Source: Crassaminicella thermophila (GTDB lineage: Bacteria > Bacillota > Clostridia > Peptostreptococcales > Thermotaleaceae). Taken from it: a stretch of DNA of 64,000 nucleotides. This document shows, one piece after another, positions 24,411 to 34,067 of the stretch. The notes under the pieces were generated by a model, which saw only the letters and a list, made by a program, of their open reading frames with translations, was not told where the DNA came from and searched no databases. The stretch covers positions 1,803,026 through 1,867,025 of the forward strand of contig NZ_CP042243.1 in NCBI RefSeq assembly GCF_008152325.1. The letters are read 5' to 3'. Position 1 is the first letter of the stretch; each line of letters begins with the position of its first letter. A program made the position numbers and the translations under genes.

Positions 24411-24989
24411 CTATTTCACTTGTTCCATACCTTTATTTAATGCTTTTATATTAATATTCACAAATTTTTCTTTCACATTATTTTTTACAATTTTTCCCCA
24501 ATCCACTTCTTCTAACCCCATAGCTTTTGCAAGAGCTCCTAACATAACTACATTCATAGTTTTTATATTTCCTAATTCTTTCGCAATATCTGCTGCTTTA
24601 AAAATTGTTGTATCAGCTTTTTCTTTTAATATTTCAATTACATTCTCAGGATACTTAGCATCCCCTATTAATATAGGAGCAGATGGAATTTCATAATCAT
24701 TTACTACAACTTTTCCGTCTACTTTTAAATGATCTAACCATCTTAATGTCTCCATTTTTTCAAAAGATACAATAATATCCGCTTGACCTTTTCCTATGAT
24801 TGGAGAATATACCTTTTTCCCATATCTAACTTGTGTCGTAACACTCCCACCTCTTTGCGCCATACCATGCACTTCAGACATCTTTACATCATATCCTGCA
24901 CTAATTAAACCTTGTGCTAAAATTTTACTAGCTAAGATTATTCCTTGCCCTCCTACACCTACTAATAAAATATTTTTTACCTCTGCCAT
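24411..24989 (-). CDS. iorB: Indolepyruvate:ferredoxin oxidoreductase, beta subunit
   Basis: Small subunit of the enzyme that oxidatively decarboxylates aryl pyruvates (from Trp, Phe, Tyr) to aryl-acetyl-CoA, reducing ferredoxin. The 192 residues start with the gamma-type domain signature VGVGGQGIILASKILAQGL, followed by GMAQRGGSV. It begins 2 bases after the iorA stop, so translation is coupled. Confidence 0.94.
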   Translation of the reverse strand: MAEVKNILLVGVGGQGIILASKILAQGLISAGYDVKMSEVHGMAQRGGSVTTQVRYGKKVYSPIIGKGQADIIVSFEKMETLRWLDHLKVDGKVVVNDYEIPSAPILIGDAKYPENVIEILKEKADTTIFKAADIAKELGNIKTMNVVMLGALAKAMGLEEVDWGKIVKNNVKEKFVNINIKALNKGMEQVK

Positions 24990-24991
24990 AT

Positions 24992-26767
24992 TTATTCACC
25001 CACCTTTTCAATAGCATCAAACGGACATGCTTGAAGACATACATCACAACCTACACACATATCTTCATTAATACTAGCTTTTTCATCAAAAGATATAGCA
25101 GGACACCCTGTTTTTGTACAAATTCTACACGCTTTACACTTCTCTTCATCTACTTTACATATTGTTCTTTTATTGCCGAATTTTTCAATATCTTCTGGAG
25201 ATGGCTTTTTAAGAACACATGGCCATTCAGTAATAATCACAACTGGTTCTGTTTTATCTAAAGCTTCATCAATCGTCTTTTTACAAGCATCTAAATCTAA
25301 TGGATTTATTATATATATATTTTCTTTCTTTATACCTACCGCTTCACAAAGCAATGGTATATTTATTGCGTGTGTTTTATCTCCTTGAAGAGTATACCCA
25401 GTACCAGGATTTTCTTGATGTCCAGTCATACCTGTAATTCTATTATCAAGTATTACAGTAACAGCATTTCCTTTGTTATATACAATATCCATAAGTCCAG
25501 TGACTCCTGAATGGAAGAAAGTTGAGTCCCCAATAACACCTACAACCTTCTTATCAATACCATTAAATTCAAATGCTTTTTGAGCTCCATGTCCAGCACT
25601 TACACTTGCTCCCATACAAATACATGTATCCATAGCTGATAAAGGCTCTGCTGAACCTAAAGTATAACAACCTATATCTCCAGTAATCATAATATTTTTC
25701 TTCTTAGCCAACATGTAGAAGAATCCTCTATGTGGACATCCAGCACACAATGTTGGAGGTCGTCCTACTATTTTTGCTTCATCATATTGAATAGTTTGTC
25801 TTTCTTCTTTTAATATAGCTTTTGCAATAATATCTGGGTTCAGTTCTCCTATTCTAGGAATTAATTCCTTACCAATACATTTTATACCAGCAGCTTTCAT
25901 CTGTTCTTCTATATATGGTTCTAACTCTTCTATAACATATAAAACTTCTACTTCATTAGCAAACTCTTCAATTTTTTTCATAGGTAATGGGTGAGTAAAA
26001 CCTAACTTAAGGTAAGATGCAGTATCTCCAAAAACTTCTTTTGCATATTGATAAGCAATACCAGAAGTAACTATACCTATCTTTTTATCATTCCACTCTA
26101 TTTTATTTAGCTCAGTTTCATTACTAAATTTTTCTAGTTGTTTTAATCTTTCTTCTACCTTTACATGAAGAACTCTACCATTTGCTGGCGTTGCAACATA
26201 CTTAGAAATATCCTTTTTATACGGTTTTATACCAACTTCTTCTCTTTCTCCTAATTCAACAAGAGTTTTACTATGACAGATTCTTGTAGTAACCCTAAAC
26301 AACACAGGTGTATCATACTTTTCACTGATTTCTAAAGCAATTTTCACAAAATCTTTCGCTTCTTGACTATCACTCGGCTCTATCATTGCTACTTTTGAGA
26401 ATTTTGCATAATATCTATTATCCTGTTCATTTTGAGAACTATGCATTCCTGGATCATCTGCTGATACTAAAATTAGTCCTCCATTTACACCTGTATACGC
26501 ATAAGTAAACAGTGGATCTGCAGCAACATTAACTCCAACATGTTTCATCGCTGCAAGAGCTCTAGCTCCAGCTATAGATGCACCAATAGCAGCCTCTAAA
26601 GCTACTTTCTCATTAGGTGCCCATTCTGCATATACATGTTCCTTATAAGGTGCTATATTTTCTAATATTTCAGTACTAGGTGTTCCTGGATATGCAGAAA
26701 CAAAAGTAACGCCAGCCTCATATGCTCCACGAGCAATTGCTTCATTTCCTGTCAAAAACTCCTTCAT
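24992..26767 (-). CDS. iorA: Indolepyruvate:ferredoxin oxidoreductase, alpha subunit
   Basis: Large catalytic subunit, 591 residues. An N-terminal pyrimidine domain (SAYPGTPSTEILENI at about 24-38) is followed by the TPP-binding domain (CAGCPHRG, GDIGCYTLG, GDSTFFHSGVTGL) and a C-terminal ferredoxin domain with two 4Fe-4S cysteine sets (CKACRICTKTGC and CVGCDVCLQACP). All expected motifs are intact. The gap to ptb is 27 bases, with an AAAGGAGAG ribosome site. The operon links keto-acid oxidation to acyl phosphate formation. Confidence 0.96.
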   Translation of the reverse strand: MKEFLTGNEAIARGAYEAGVTFVSAYPGTPSTEILENIAPYKEHVYAEWAPNEKVALEAAIGASIAGARALAAMKHVGVNVAADPLFTYAYTGVNGGLILVSADDPGMHSSQNEQDNRYYAKFSKVAMIEPSDSQEAKDFVKIALEISEKYDTPVLFRVTTRICHSKTLVELGEREEVGIKPYKKDISKYVATPANGRVLHVKVEERLKQLEKFSNETELNKIEWNDKKIGIVTSGIAYQYAKEVFGDTASYLKLGFTHPLPMKKIEEFANEVEVLYVIEELEPYIEEQMKAAGIKCIGKELIPRIGELNPDIIAKAILKEERQTIQYDEAKIVGRPPTLCAGCPHRGFFYMLAKKKNIMITGDIGCYTLGSAEPLSAMDTCICMGASVSAGHGAQKAFEFNGIDKKVVGVIGDSTFFHSGVTGLMDIVYNKGNAVTVILDNRITGMTGHQENPGTGYTLQGDKTHAINIPLLCEAVGIKKENIYIINPLDLDACKKTIDEALDKTEPVVIITEWPCVLKKPSPEDIEKFGNKRTICKVDEEKCKACRICTKTGCPAISFDEKASINEDMCVGCDVCLQACPFDAIEKVGE

Positions 26768-26794
26768 GTTTTCACTCTCCTTTAAGTTTATAAT

Positions 26795-27703
26795 TTACTT
26801 ATTTGCTGCAATTACACATCCTAAAGCAATTGAATTCAGTTTTGCTTCATGCGTATCAGCCCTAGAAACTAAAACTACAGGGGCCTTCGCGCCCATAATT
26901 ATTCCTGCTGATTCTGCATTTGCAAAATAAGTTAAAGCTTTTCCAATACCATTACCAACTTCAATAGTTGGTACAAGTAAAACATCTGCATCTCCTGCAA
27001 CTTCACTATCAAATTTTTTAATTTGTGCTGCTTCCTTTGATATAGCCAAATCAAGCGCTAACGGACCATCTACAATAACACCTTTACCAAACTCTCCATT
27101 TTCACTCATCTGTTTTAACATATCTGCATCAATAGTTGCTTGCATTTTGGAACTTACCTTTTCTTTTGCTGCTAAGGCTGCAACTTTAACCCTTTCTATC
27201 CCCATTGATTTTGCTACTTGTATAGCATTTTTTGTAATTTTTACTTTTTCTTCTAAAACTGGTGCTATGTTCATTCCTCCATCCGTTAAAAATAGTAGCT
27301 TATGATATGTTGGAATATCATAGACCATTACATGACTTAACTGACTATCTGTTCTTAGCCCTATTTCCTTATCCAACACAGCCTTTAGTAAAATAGAAGT
27401 ATCTAGTAATCCTTTCATAACAAAATCTGCTTGTCCTGAACTTACTAATCTTACTGCCGTCTTCGCAGAATCTTCTAACTCTTTTTGATCAATAATTTCA
27501 TATTGATCCATTTTTAAATCATTTTCTTTTGCAATTTGATTGATTTTTTCTTTGTCTCCAATAAATATAGGCTCAATAATTCCTAGCTGAGATGCACCAC
27601 AAACAGCAACTAAAACTTCTTCGTCTTGTGCTGCTGCCACTGTCAATCTCATTTTTTTCTGTTCTTTTGCAACCTTAATTAATTCTTCAAAATTTTTAAC
27701 CAT
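26795..27703 (-). CDS. ptb: Phosphate acyltransferase, probable phosphate butyryltransferase (Ptb)
   Basis: Converts acyl-CoA and phosphate into acyl phosphate. The 302 residues match the PTA/PTB family (KGLLDTSILLKAVL, TDGGMNIAP, DGPLALDLAISKEA). In this position, upstream of iorAB, the substrate is probably an aryl- or branched-acyl-CoA derived from amino acids rather than only butyryl-CoA. The usual partner, butyrate kinase, is not in the operon. It is first of the three genes. Confidence 0.88.
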   Translation of the reverse strand: MVKNFEELIKVAKEQKKMRLTVAAAQDEEVLVAVCGASQLGIIEPIFIGDKEKINQIAKENDLKMDQYEIIDQKELEDSAKTAVRLVSSGQADFVMKGLLDTSILLKAVLDKEIGLRTDSQLSHVMVYDIPTYHKLLFLTDGGMNIAPVLEEKVKITKNAIQVAKSMGIERVKVAALAAKEKVSSKMQATIDADMLKQMSENGEFGKGVIVDGPLALDLAISKEAAQIKKFDSEVAGDADVLLVPTIEVGNGIGKALTYFANAESAGIIMGAKAPVVLVSRADTHEAKLNSIALGCVIAANK

Positions 27704-27890
27704 TCTATCACTCCATATATTTTTTATTTTATTAAAATTTTTTAATAGCTAGTAAACAAAAATTTTAAGCTTTTATATAAAACATACTATATAATTATAA
27801 TATACTATAATTTACTGAATTTTTCTAGTACTTTGAAATATTATTTGTTTATTTGATAAACTTTTATAAATATAGACTTTATAGAAACAT
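27704..27890. other. Upstream region of ptb-iorAB
   Basis: Very AT-rich. Several TATAAT-like hexamers occur but none with a convincing -35. No sigma-54 (TGGCAC-N5-TTGC) site was found, although ptb operons are sometimes controlled that way. Confidence 0.4.
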
Positions 27891-27923
27891 AAAAAGAACA
27901 TCAATATATGTGATGTTCTTTTT
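27891..27923 (-). terminator. Terminator of the TPR-protein operon
   Basis: A 13-bp stem (27891-27903 with 27911-27923) with T runs in both directions, touching the stop codon of the TPR gene. Confidence 0.85.
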
Positions 27924-29041
27924 TACATTAAATTTAGTTTTTGAATACACTGCTTTGTAATCTCATCATTTGGATTTATCTGCATGGATTTTTCTAAAAC
28001 TTCTCTAGCTAAATCTAATTTACCACTTTCCATGTATACCATTCCTAAATTAGCTAGTATCTCACTATCATTTTCTTTAAATTGAAGAGCTTTACGAAAA
28101 TATTTTTCTGCCTTGTCAAAATCATAGATAGAAGCATAGCATAACCCTAATTCGTTTAATGTATCTACTTGTGTTGGCTTTATTGTCAGTATTTTTTTTA
28201 GATAGTTTATTGCTTCTTGTATATTTCCTAATTGCCTATACCCTAGTCCAACAAAAAACAGTAAATTCCACCAATCAGAATATTTTTCTAATAGTGGTAA
28301 TAATTTTTCAATTCCTAAATCTGGTTGATTGTTTAAAATATATGTATATCCTTCTTCATATTGTATTTGGTCCTTTAGTTCCTTCATCTGAAACAATATT
28401 TCTTTTCTTTTTTCTTCATCTATATCTAAGCTTAAACACTTCTCCCATGTTAATTGAGCTTTTTTAAACAGATTTTGGTTTGCATAATGAAACCCTAAGT
28501 GGTAATATGCCAAAGAAAAATCAGGATATTTTTCAGTAATTATCTCTAAAATTTCAATTGCTTCTCTCTTAAAATCCTTTTTCTTTTCTTTATTTTCTGA
28601 AGCTGAAGCAATATCTTGGCAACATCTAGCACAATTATATAGTCCATTAATATTGTTTTCATCTAATGTAATAAGTGCTTTAAAATATATAAGTGCATCA
28701 TAAAATTTTCCTTCTTCCGCAAGCTTTAAACCCTCATAACTGATATAATCTTCTATCTGTGTATCAAATGCATATAAAAACTTTTTATAATCTTGTATAT
28801 ATTTAAAATCACAATCTAGCCCAATTACAAAAATCATTCCTCTTGCCATACCTGCTAAAGATAGATTATAGTCTGTATCCCCTTCTTTAATTGGCTTAAC
28901 CAATTCATTGATATTCATTGGGATTGGTATATCTTTTAAGATTTCAAATTTAGGATCTCCTATATGAGCATCCTTTTTTAATTCAATAAAAACAACTTTA
29001 TCTAATCGATCTTTCATATATTTCTCTATTCTTTTTAACAT
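27923..29041 (-). CDS. Tetratricopeptide-repeat protein
   Basis: A 372-residue soluble protein. The first 110 residues form an unrecognised N-terminal region; from about residue 115 there are TPR helices, clearest in the C-terminal third (NELGLCYASIYDFDKAEKYF and AYYHLGFHYANQNLFKKAQ). It probably mediates protein contacts. The frame opens at 29062, but the ATG at 29041 has TAGGAGG at the right distance. It is the last gene of a probable operon with a membrane protein and a radical SAM gene. Confidence 0.82.
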   Translation of the reverse strand: MLKRIEKYMKDRLDKVVFIELKKDAHIGDPKFEILKDIPIPMNINELVKPIKEGDTDYNLSLAGMARGMIFVIGLDCDFKYIQDYKKFLYAFDTQIEDYISYEGLKLAEEGKFYDALIYFKALITLDENNINGLYNCARCCQDIASASENKEKKKDFKREAIEILEIITEKYPDFSLAYYHLGFHYANQNLFKKAQLTWEKCLSLDIDEEKRKEILFQMKELKDQIQYEEGYTYILNNQPDLGIEKLLPLLEKYSDWWNLLFFVGLGYRQLGNIQEAINYLKKILTIKPTQVDTLNELGLCYASIYDFDKAEKYFRKALQFKENDSEILANLGMVYMESGKLDLAREVLEKSMQINPNDEITKQCIQKLNLM

Positions 29042-29086
29042 ATAACGCCTCCTAAGTCTCACTCATTGATTATAATATAGTCATCT

Positions 29087-29836
29087 TTACTTATATACAT
29101 TTCTCATAAATATTCTTTTTCTTCTCGTTGTACTACTTAAAATATCAAACAACAATCCCCTATAAACCATCATAAAAGATAATAAAAATTGCCCTGCAAA
29201 ATAAATGATTATGCTCCTTATCGATAGATGAAGAAAAGAAACTCCTAAAAAAACATTATATGTTAGCATCCTTCCCATAACAATATAAAGCAATAATCCT
29301 AAAAATATATTTGGTACAAACCAGTCTATCCAATTTTCTTTTATAAAAGAAAATGAATAGTTAAAACTTTCTCCTACAGCATAATGCTTTTGATAAATAA
29401 CTTCTGGTAAACAATTTAACAATAAAAATGCTATCCATTGCAATAAAGCCCAAAAAGAAATAAATCCTATTTTTACCCTGAGTATAGAACCTAATAACAA
29501 ACTTGCCCCATAATTCACCAACCATATAACAACCATCGCTCCATATATTTTCCAAATATATACAGTAAATCCTCTTTTAAAATCTTCAAAAGAAATTTTC
29601 CCATACCTAATAATATTTTCAATTAAATATAAATAGTTAGAAAATAAAGCACTTACCACTAAAGATAGTAATATACCTGCTAATATCCAAAATAAAGATG
29701 CAATTCGAAATAATAAGATTGAAATAATAGAATATATTATTCCTGTAAAAACAATAGGCCAATTTTTTACTGCTAATTGAAATGCTTTTGGAATAATATT
29801 TTTATTCGTTTCAACAATATCTTGAAAAATATTCAT
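29087..29836 (-). CDS. Polytopic membrane protein, unknown function
   Basis: 249 residues with about six hydrophobic segments (for example IVFTGIIYSIISILLF, IASLFWILAGILLSLVV, IFLGLLLYIVMGRML) and a basic C-terminal tail. I do not recognise a family with certainty; it resembles the general DUF975/YciC-type membrane proteins in architecture. Start supported by AGGAGGGGG. It is 11 bases after the radical SAM gene. Confidence 0.75.
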   Translation of the reverse strand: MNIFQDIVETNKNIIPKAFQLAVKNWPIVFTGIIYSIISILLFRIASLFWILAGILLSLVVSALFSNYLYLIENIIRYGKISFEDFKRGFTVYIWKIYGAMVVIWLVNYGASLLLGSILRVKIGFISFWALLQWIAFLLLNCLPEVIYQKHYAVGESFNYSFSFIKENWIDWFVPNIFLGLLLYIVMGRMLTYNVFLGVSFLHLSIRSIIIYFAGQFLLSFMMVYRGLLFDILSSTTRRKRIFMRNVYK

Positions 29837-29847
29837 AATACCCCCTC

Positions 29848-31602
29848 CTAAATATGCACTTTATAATATTTACTTTTAGCAAAAACTTTACTATCTAATT
29901 CATAATCAAACAAAATAGTAGTCATTCTTTCTTCTACTCTTTCATTTTTATTTTTTATAATCTTAAATATATCATATTTAAAATTCTCAAAATGTACTTT
30001 TTTTATGATTTGTTTTACAGCAATCCCTTTGTATTTTTTTAAATATCTTTCTATGTTCTCTTCTTTATGCAAAAAGGCATGGACTCTTTGATGAAAATCT
30101 TCCAATTCCACATGTAAAAAAAAGTTTGGCAGAGAAGTTTTTCCCTGCATAAGATAATCAAATTTTAGTATTTCTCGAAAAACATCTAGATTATCCAATC
30201 TATTTTCTTCATAAAAATTTAATAAAATTTCGTACAATTTAACTTTACTATGGGAAATATTATGATATCCTTTCTCTTCCCAAAAGTCTGCTAATGCATG
30301 ATAAAAGTCTGCAGGTTGTTCATAAAAATTTACTATTATATAGTCAATGGCATTTTGAAATCCATGAGAGTTGTAAAACATTTCTACCATTTCTTCTATC
30401 ATTTTTAATTTCAAAATCTCTTTATAACTAATATACTTATTTTCTAGCACCTCATAAGGTGCTTCTTCTCTAAAAATATATCCATAAAGTTCTTTATCTT
30501 TTCTAATACCTGATCCCTTTAATAATTTTAAAAAACCCAATTGAAGCTTTTCTGGTTTTAAAAAATATACTTCGTTAAAGGATTTTTTAAATCTTTCAAA
30601 GCTTTCATAAGGCAGTCCCGCTATTAAATCTAAATGCAGATGAATATTTCGAAAGCTCGATATTTTTTTTACTACCTGGCTAAGTATTTTAAAATCTACC
30701 TTTCTATCTATACTCTCCATCGTTTTATCATAAGTAGTTTGGACCCCTACTTCAAATTGAAATAACCCTTCCCTTACTGTAGAAAGAAAATCTAAAGTCT
30801 CATCATCTAACAAATCAGCTGTAATTTCAAAGTGAAAATTTGTATAGCCATTATCATTTTGCACAATATATTTCATTATTTCAAGACTATGACTCTTTTT
30901 AACATTAAAAGTTCTATCTACAAACTTCACTTGCTTTACTCTTTCTTTTAAAAAGATACTTAAATCTCTTTTTACTCTATCAATAGGAAAAAACCTTACC
31001 CCCTTTATAGTTGACGACAAGCAATATCTACAATTATGCGGGCATCCTCTTGAACTTTCATAATATATAATTTTATTTTTATATTCTTCTAATCCTTCCG
31101 TATATGGAGAAGGAATATTTCCTAAATCTTTCATCAATTCTCTATCCGCATTTTTTATGACTATATTTCCTTCTCTATATGTAATTCCTTTTATATCATT
31201 TTGTTTTCCTCTTTTATTTATCAAAAAATCTAATAATTCCTTAAAAGTTTCTTCTCCCTCTCCAGATATAATATAGTCAATAGCATTTTCTTTCTCCATT
31301 AAATCTATAGGGTCAAAACTCACTTCTGGTCCACCTAATATAATTTTTAGCCTTGGACTTACCTTTTTTAAGTTTCTCACAATTTTCAAAATTTCTGATA
31401 TGTTCCATATATAACAAGAAAAACATATTATATCATATTGCCCTTTATAAATTTCACCTAAAACATAATCCGTATTATGGTTAATTGTATATTCTTTTAT
31501 AGTCATATTATCAAAGGTATCCTTACAAAAACTATGTAGATAACGTAAAGATAAAGCAGTATGAATATATTTAGAATTTAAAGTAGTTAGTAAAATTTTC
31601 AT
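29848..31602 (-). CDS. B12-binding-domain radical SAM protein (DUF4080 type)
   Basis: 584 residues. The N-terminal half has a cobalamin-binding-type fold (LNSKYIHTALSLRYL, then ILGGPEVSFDP). The radical SAM cluster motif is CPHNCRYC at about residue 192, preceded by YYESSRG. The C-terminal region corresponds to the extension called DUF4080. The substrate is unknown. It is first in a three-gene set with a membrane protein and a TPR protein. Confidence 0.88.
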   Translation of the reverse strand: MKILLTTLNSKYIHTALSLRYLHSFCKDTFDNMTIKEYTINHNTDYVLGEIYKGQYDIICFSCYIWNISEILKIVRNLKKVSPRLKIILGGPEVSFDPIDLMEKENAIDYIISGEGEETFKELLDFLINKRGKQNDIKGITYREGNIVIKNADRELMKDLGNIPSPYTEGLEEYKNKIIYYESSRGCPHNCRYCLSSTIKGVRFFPIDRVKRDLSIFLKERVKQVKFVDRTFNVKKSHSLEIMKYIVQNDNGYTNFHFEITADLLDDETLDFLSTVREGLFQFEVGVQTTYDKTMESIDRKVDFKILSQVVKKISSFRNIHLHLDLIAGLPYESFERFKKSFNEVYFLKPEKLQLGFLKLLKGSGIRKDKELYGYIFREEAPYEVLENKYISYKEILKLKMIEEMVEMFYNSHGFQNAIDYIIVNFYEQPADFYHALADFWEEKGYHNISHSKVKLYEILLNFYEENRLDNLDVFREILKFDYLMQGKTSLPNFFLHVELEDFHQRVHAFLHKEENIERYLKKYKGIAVKQIIKKVHFENFKYDIFKIIKNKNERVEERMTTILFDYELDSKVFAKSKYYKVHI

Positions 31603-31709
31603 CTTTTGTATTCCTTTCTATCAAAACTCTTCTATCATTAATTATTTTTATCATTACCAAATACATTATATCAAATTCATTCATAAATCAATATAAAATA
31701 GGTATTTTC

Positions 31710-32207
31710 CTATCTTCTGAATCCTTTTATATGAATAAATCGTAGTTTTTTAAAATTATAATTTGATAAAGGATAATAAATTCTATCAATTGTATGAGCT
31801 GCTATGAAAATGCTATCTAGCATTCGATTGCCAGGTTTTATATCTATTACCACAGGACTATGGTCATACCTATAATCATATTGAAAATTTATTTGTACAA
31901 TGTCTCCAATCTCTATGCCATATATATCAGTTTCTTCGCCAACAGGTCCTATAGACCTATTGTTTATAAGAAATTGATAAAAATATTCTACACTCGTCCA
32001 TGCAGGAGCTCTATCCTTTAGATTTCTAAAATACCATCCATATTTATTATAATTCATAGGACATCCACCAGCATGAACAACCTGTGATGCAAAATTTGTA
32101 CAATCGCCTCCCATCTTTTCAAAATCTGCATATCTAGGATTACGGCCAAGAGCCCACCTTATCGCATAACTTACAGCTTTCTCTCTATTGTATTCATAAA
32201 GTTTCAT
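31710..32207 (-). CDS. Amidase-domain protein (Amidase_6 type)
   Basis: 165 residues with the signature of the putative amidase family PF12671: YNREKAVSYAIRWALGRNPR, then GGDCTNFASQVVHAGG with the likely catalytic cysteine and HSPVVID with the histidine. In Firmicutes this domain often acts on cell-wall or spore material. Here there is no signal peptide, so a sporulation role in the mother cell is possible but unproven. The ATG at 32207 has a GGGGG ribosome site; an upstream extension to 32240 is unlikely. Confidence 0.85.
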   Translation of the reverse strand: MKLYEYNREKAVSYAIRWALGRNPRYADFEKMGGDCTNFASQVVHAGGCPMNYNKYGWYFRNLKDRAPAWTSVEYFYQFLINNRSIGPVGEETDIYGIEIGDIVQINFQYDYRYDHSPVVIDIKPGNRMLDSIFIAAHTIDRIYYPLSNYNFKKLRFIHIKGFRR

Positions 32208-32344
32208 AATCAAACACCCCCTAACTATACTTATGCTCAAAACAAAAACAATCTTTTCAGATTATTTGTTATTTTGAAAATTATTTTATTTCTTTGATTG
32301 TTTGTATGATATAATATAATCAATCCAATTAAGGAGGGATTTTT

Positions 32345-32833
32345 ATGACCATTTTCTCATCTAGACTACTTAGACACAAATTTTGCATAGAAGAATTAAA
32401 AAAAATAGGTGCAGAAGTCATGGAAATTGAAGGAATAATGTTTATTGTAAAATATCATAAAGATAATTTACATATTGAATATCTTTATCATATTAATCCA
32501 GATAATAGTTATCTACTTGAACGAATTAAACCTTATTCACTCGTTATTGATGAATATCTTACAGAAGAAGATGTAATAACAGCTATACAAAATGATTTAG
32601 ATCAATTTAAAAATGCAAGAAAAAGTAAAAACTTTAATGATTTTGTAAGCATCGATAAAAACCTAACAAAAATCGTAAGATATTTTGAAGATTTATACTT
32701 ATATTATAATATTGACAAAAATGACATTGCATTCTTAAAAAAAGAAGTAAATAATATGGTAAATGCTATTATGGAAATTAAAAATAGAAGTAAAAGAGTA
32801 TACCATAAAACTGAACCTCAGAGTTTTAAATAA
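32345..32833 (+). CDS. Hypothetical protein (162 aa)
   Basis: No family recognised. A small N-terminal alpha/beta region (residues 1-70) is followed by mainly helical sequence (about 75-150) ending in a basic tail. No membrane segment or signal peptide. Strong ribosome site (AAGGAGGG). Divergent from the amidase gene and followed by its own terminator. Confidence 0.75.
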   Translation: MTIFSSRLLRHKFCIEELKKIGAEVMEIEGIMFIVKYHKDNLHIEYLYHINPDNSYLLERIKPYSLVIDEYLTEEDVITAIQNDLDQFKNARKSKNFNDFVSIDKNLTKIVRYFEDLYLYYNIDKNDIAFLKKEVNNMVNAIMEIKNRSKRVYHKTEPQSFK

Positions 32834-32859
32834 GGAAATGTATCTCATTTCCTTTTTTT
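32832..32859 (+). terminator. Terminator of the 162-aa protein gene
   Basis: A 9-bp stem (32832-32840 with 32846-32854) followed by a T run, overlapping the stop codon. Confidence 0.8.
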
Positions 32860-32955
32860 ATGTCATAAAAAATATATAATTTATCAGATTTTGAAGGTTT
32901 TATGAAATTTATATCGAATAAAACAATATATTCGTATTAAAGAAAGGGGATTTAT

Positions 32956-33150
32956 ATGGAATATTTTGACAGAATTTCAATCGAAGAAATTTCCAAAAGG
33001 GATATGTTAATGATTTTAAAAGCTCTTGAATATACAGGAAAAAGCACTAATATCGATTCTTTTCTTTCTCTAAAAGATAGTATTTTAAATCAATTATGCT
33101 CTATAGCAGAAACAACAGAAGAAGAATTTCTCTGTTATTTAGAAAAATAA
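32956..33150 (+). CDS. Hypothetical small protein (64 aa)
   Basis: An acidic, helical protein without cysteine clusters or membrane segments. AAAGGGG precedes the ATG. It has its own terminator with the convergent radical SAM gene. No function can be proposed. Confidence 0.65.
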   Translation: MEYFDRISIEEISKRDMLMILKALEYTGKSTNIDSFLSLKDSILNQLCSIAETTEEEFLCYLEK

Positions 33151-33153
33151 AGT

Positions 33154-33186
33154 AAAAAACACAGCCGTAAAGACTGTGTTTTTTTA
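33154..33186. terminator. Terminator between the 64-aa gene and a radical SAM gene
   Basis: Stem AAAAAACACAG/CTGTGTTTTTT around CCGTAAAGA, with A and T runs suited to both directions. Confidence 0.8.
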
Positions 33187-34053
33187 TAATCTTCTAAGCA
33201 TTTCATCTTTCATACCATAAGGATATTCTAGCATTGAGCTTAATTGCTTTAGTAAATGCTTTTTGTCATTTGGCAGTGTCCCTGCTAATGCAACATAATT
33301 TGAGGCATGATTACTTCTAAAAATACAGTTTTCTACATTTAAATTTTCTATTAACTCTTTCGTCTCAAGAACCACCTCTTTTGGTGTCAGAAGTTTAAAT
33401 TCTCCATTTTTTACTTCATCATATATTTTAGTTCCTGGTTGAATCAACAAGGTTAACAATCCTAAATAGTGAGGATTGATTTCATTAATAATCCTTGCAG
33501 ATTCTTTTGCATGCTTTAACCACTTTTCCTTTCCACCTAATCCTGATATCAAGGTTACAGATAAGTTGATCCCTGACGAAACAATTCTTTTACCAGCCTG
33601 TATTATTTCTTCAGAAGTAACTCCCTTTTGGATATGTTCTAATATTTCATCGCTCCCTGATTCAACACCTAAATAAGCAATGCCTAGTCCTAGTTTTTTT
33701 AAATGTTTTAGTTCTTCAACGCTTTTTCTTAATATGTCTTTCGGTGCACTATATATACCTACACGCTCACATTCTGGAAAAAGTTCTTTTATTTTTAATA
33801 ATATTTTCTCTAAATTTTCTGTTTTTAATACCAGTGCATTTCCATCAGCTAAAAATATTCGTTTTACATGACTATAATAATTTCTTGCCATTTCTAAATC
33901 TTCTTCAATTTCTTTTATATCTCTTATTCTAAATTTCTTATCTTTATACATACTACAAAAAGTACATTTGTTATGAGAACAACCAATTGTTGCTTGAATA
34001 ATTAGGCTGTATGCTTCACTAGGTGGCCTAAAAACACTTCCTTCATATCTCAT
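33184..34053 (-). CDS. Radical SAM protein (Elp3/MiaB-like fold)
   Basis: 289 residues. The cluster-binding cysteines are in GCSHNKCTFCSMYK, a CX4CX2C spacing known in a conserved subgroup of radical SAM proteins. Further conserved parts are ADGNALVL and YLGVESGSDEIL. It has no B12 or TRAM domain. Substrate unknown. It starts 15 bases after argS on the same strand and may be cotranscribed and so share the T-box. Confidence 0.85.
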   Translation of the reverse strand: MRYEGSVFRPPSEAYSLIIQATIGCSHNKCTFCSMYKDKKFRIRDIKEIEEDLEMARNYYSHVKRIFLADGNALVLKTENLEKILLKIKELFPECERVGIYSAPKDILRKSVEELKHLKKLGLGIAYLGVESGSDEILEHIQKGVTSEEIIQAGKRIVSSGINLSVTLISGLGGKEKWLKHAKESARIINEINPHYLGLLTLLIQPGTKIYDEVKNGEFKLLTPKEVVLETKELIENLNVENCIFRSNHASNYVALAGTLPNDKKHLLKQLSSMLEYPYGMKDEMLRRL

Positions 34054-34067
34054 TCATTTCCCTCCAA

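Noticed and set aside
32281-32320. Promoter before the 162-aa hypothetical gene
   Set aside because: Two overlapping TATAAT hexamers are present, but no -35 hexamer at 16-18 bases is convincing.
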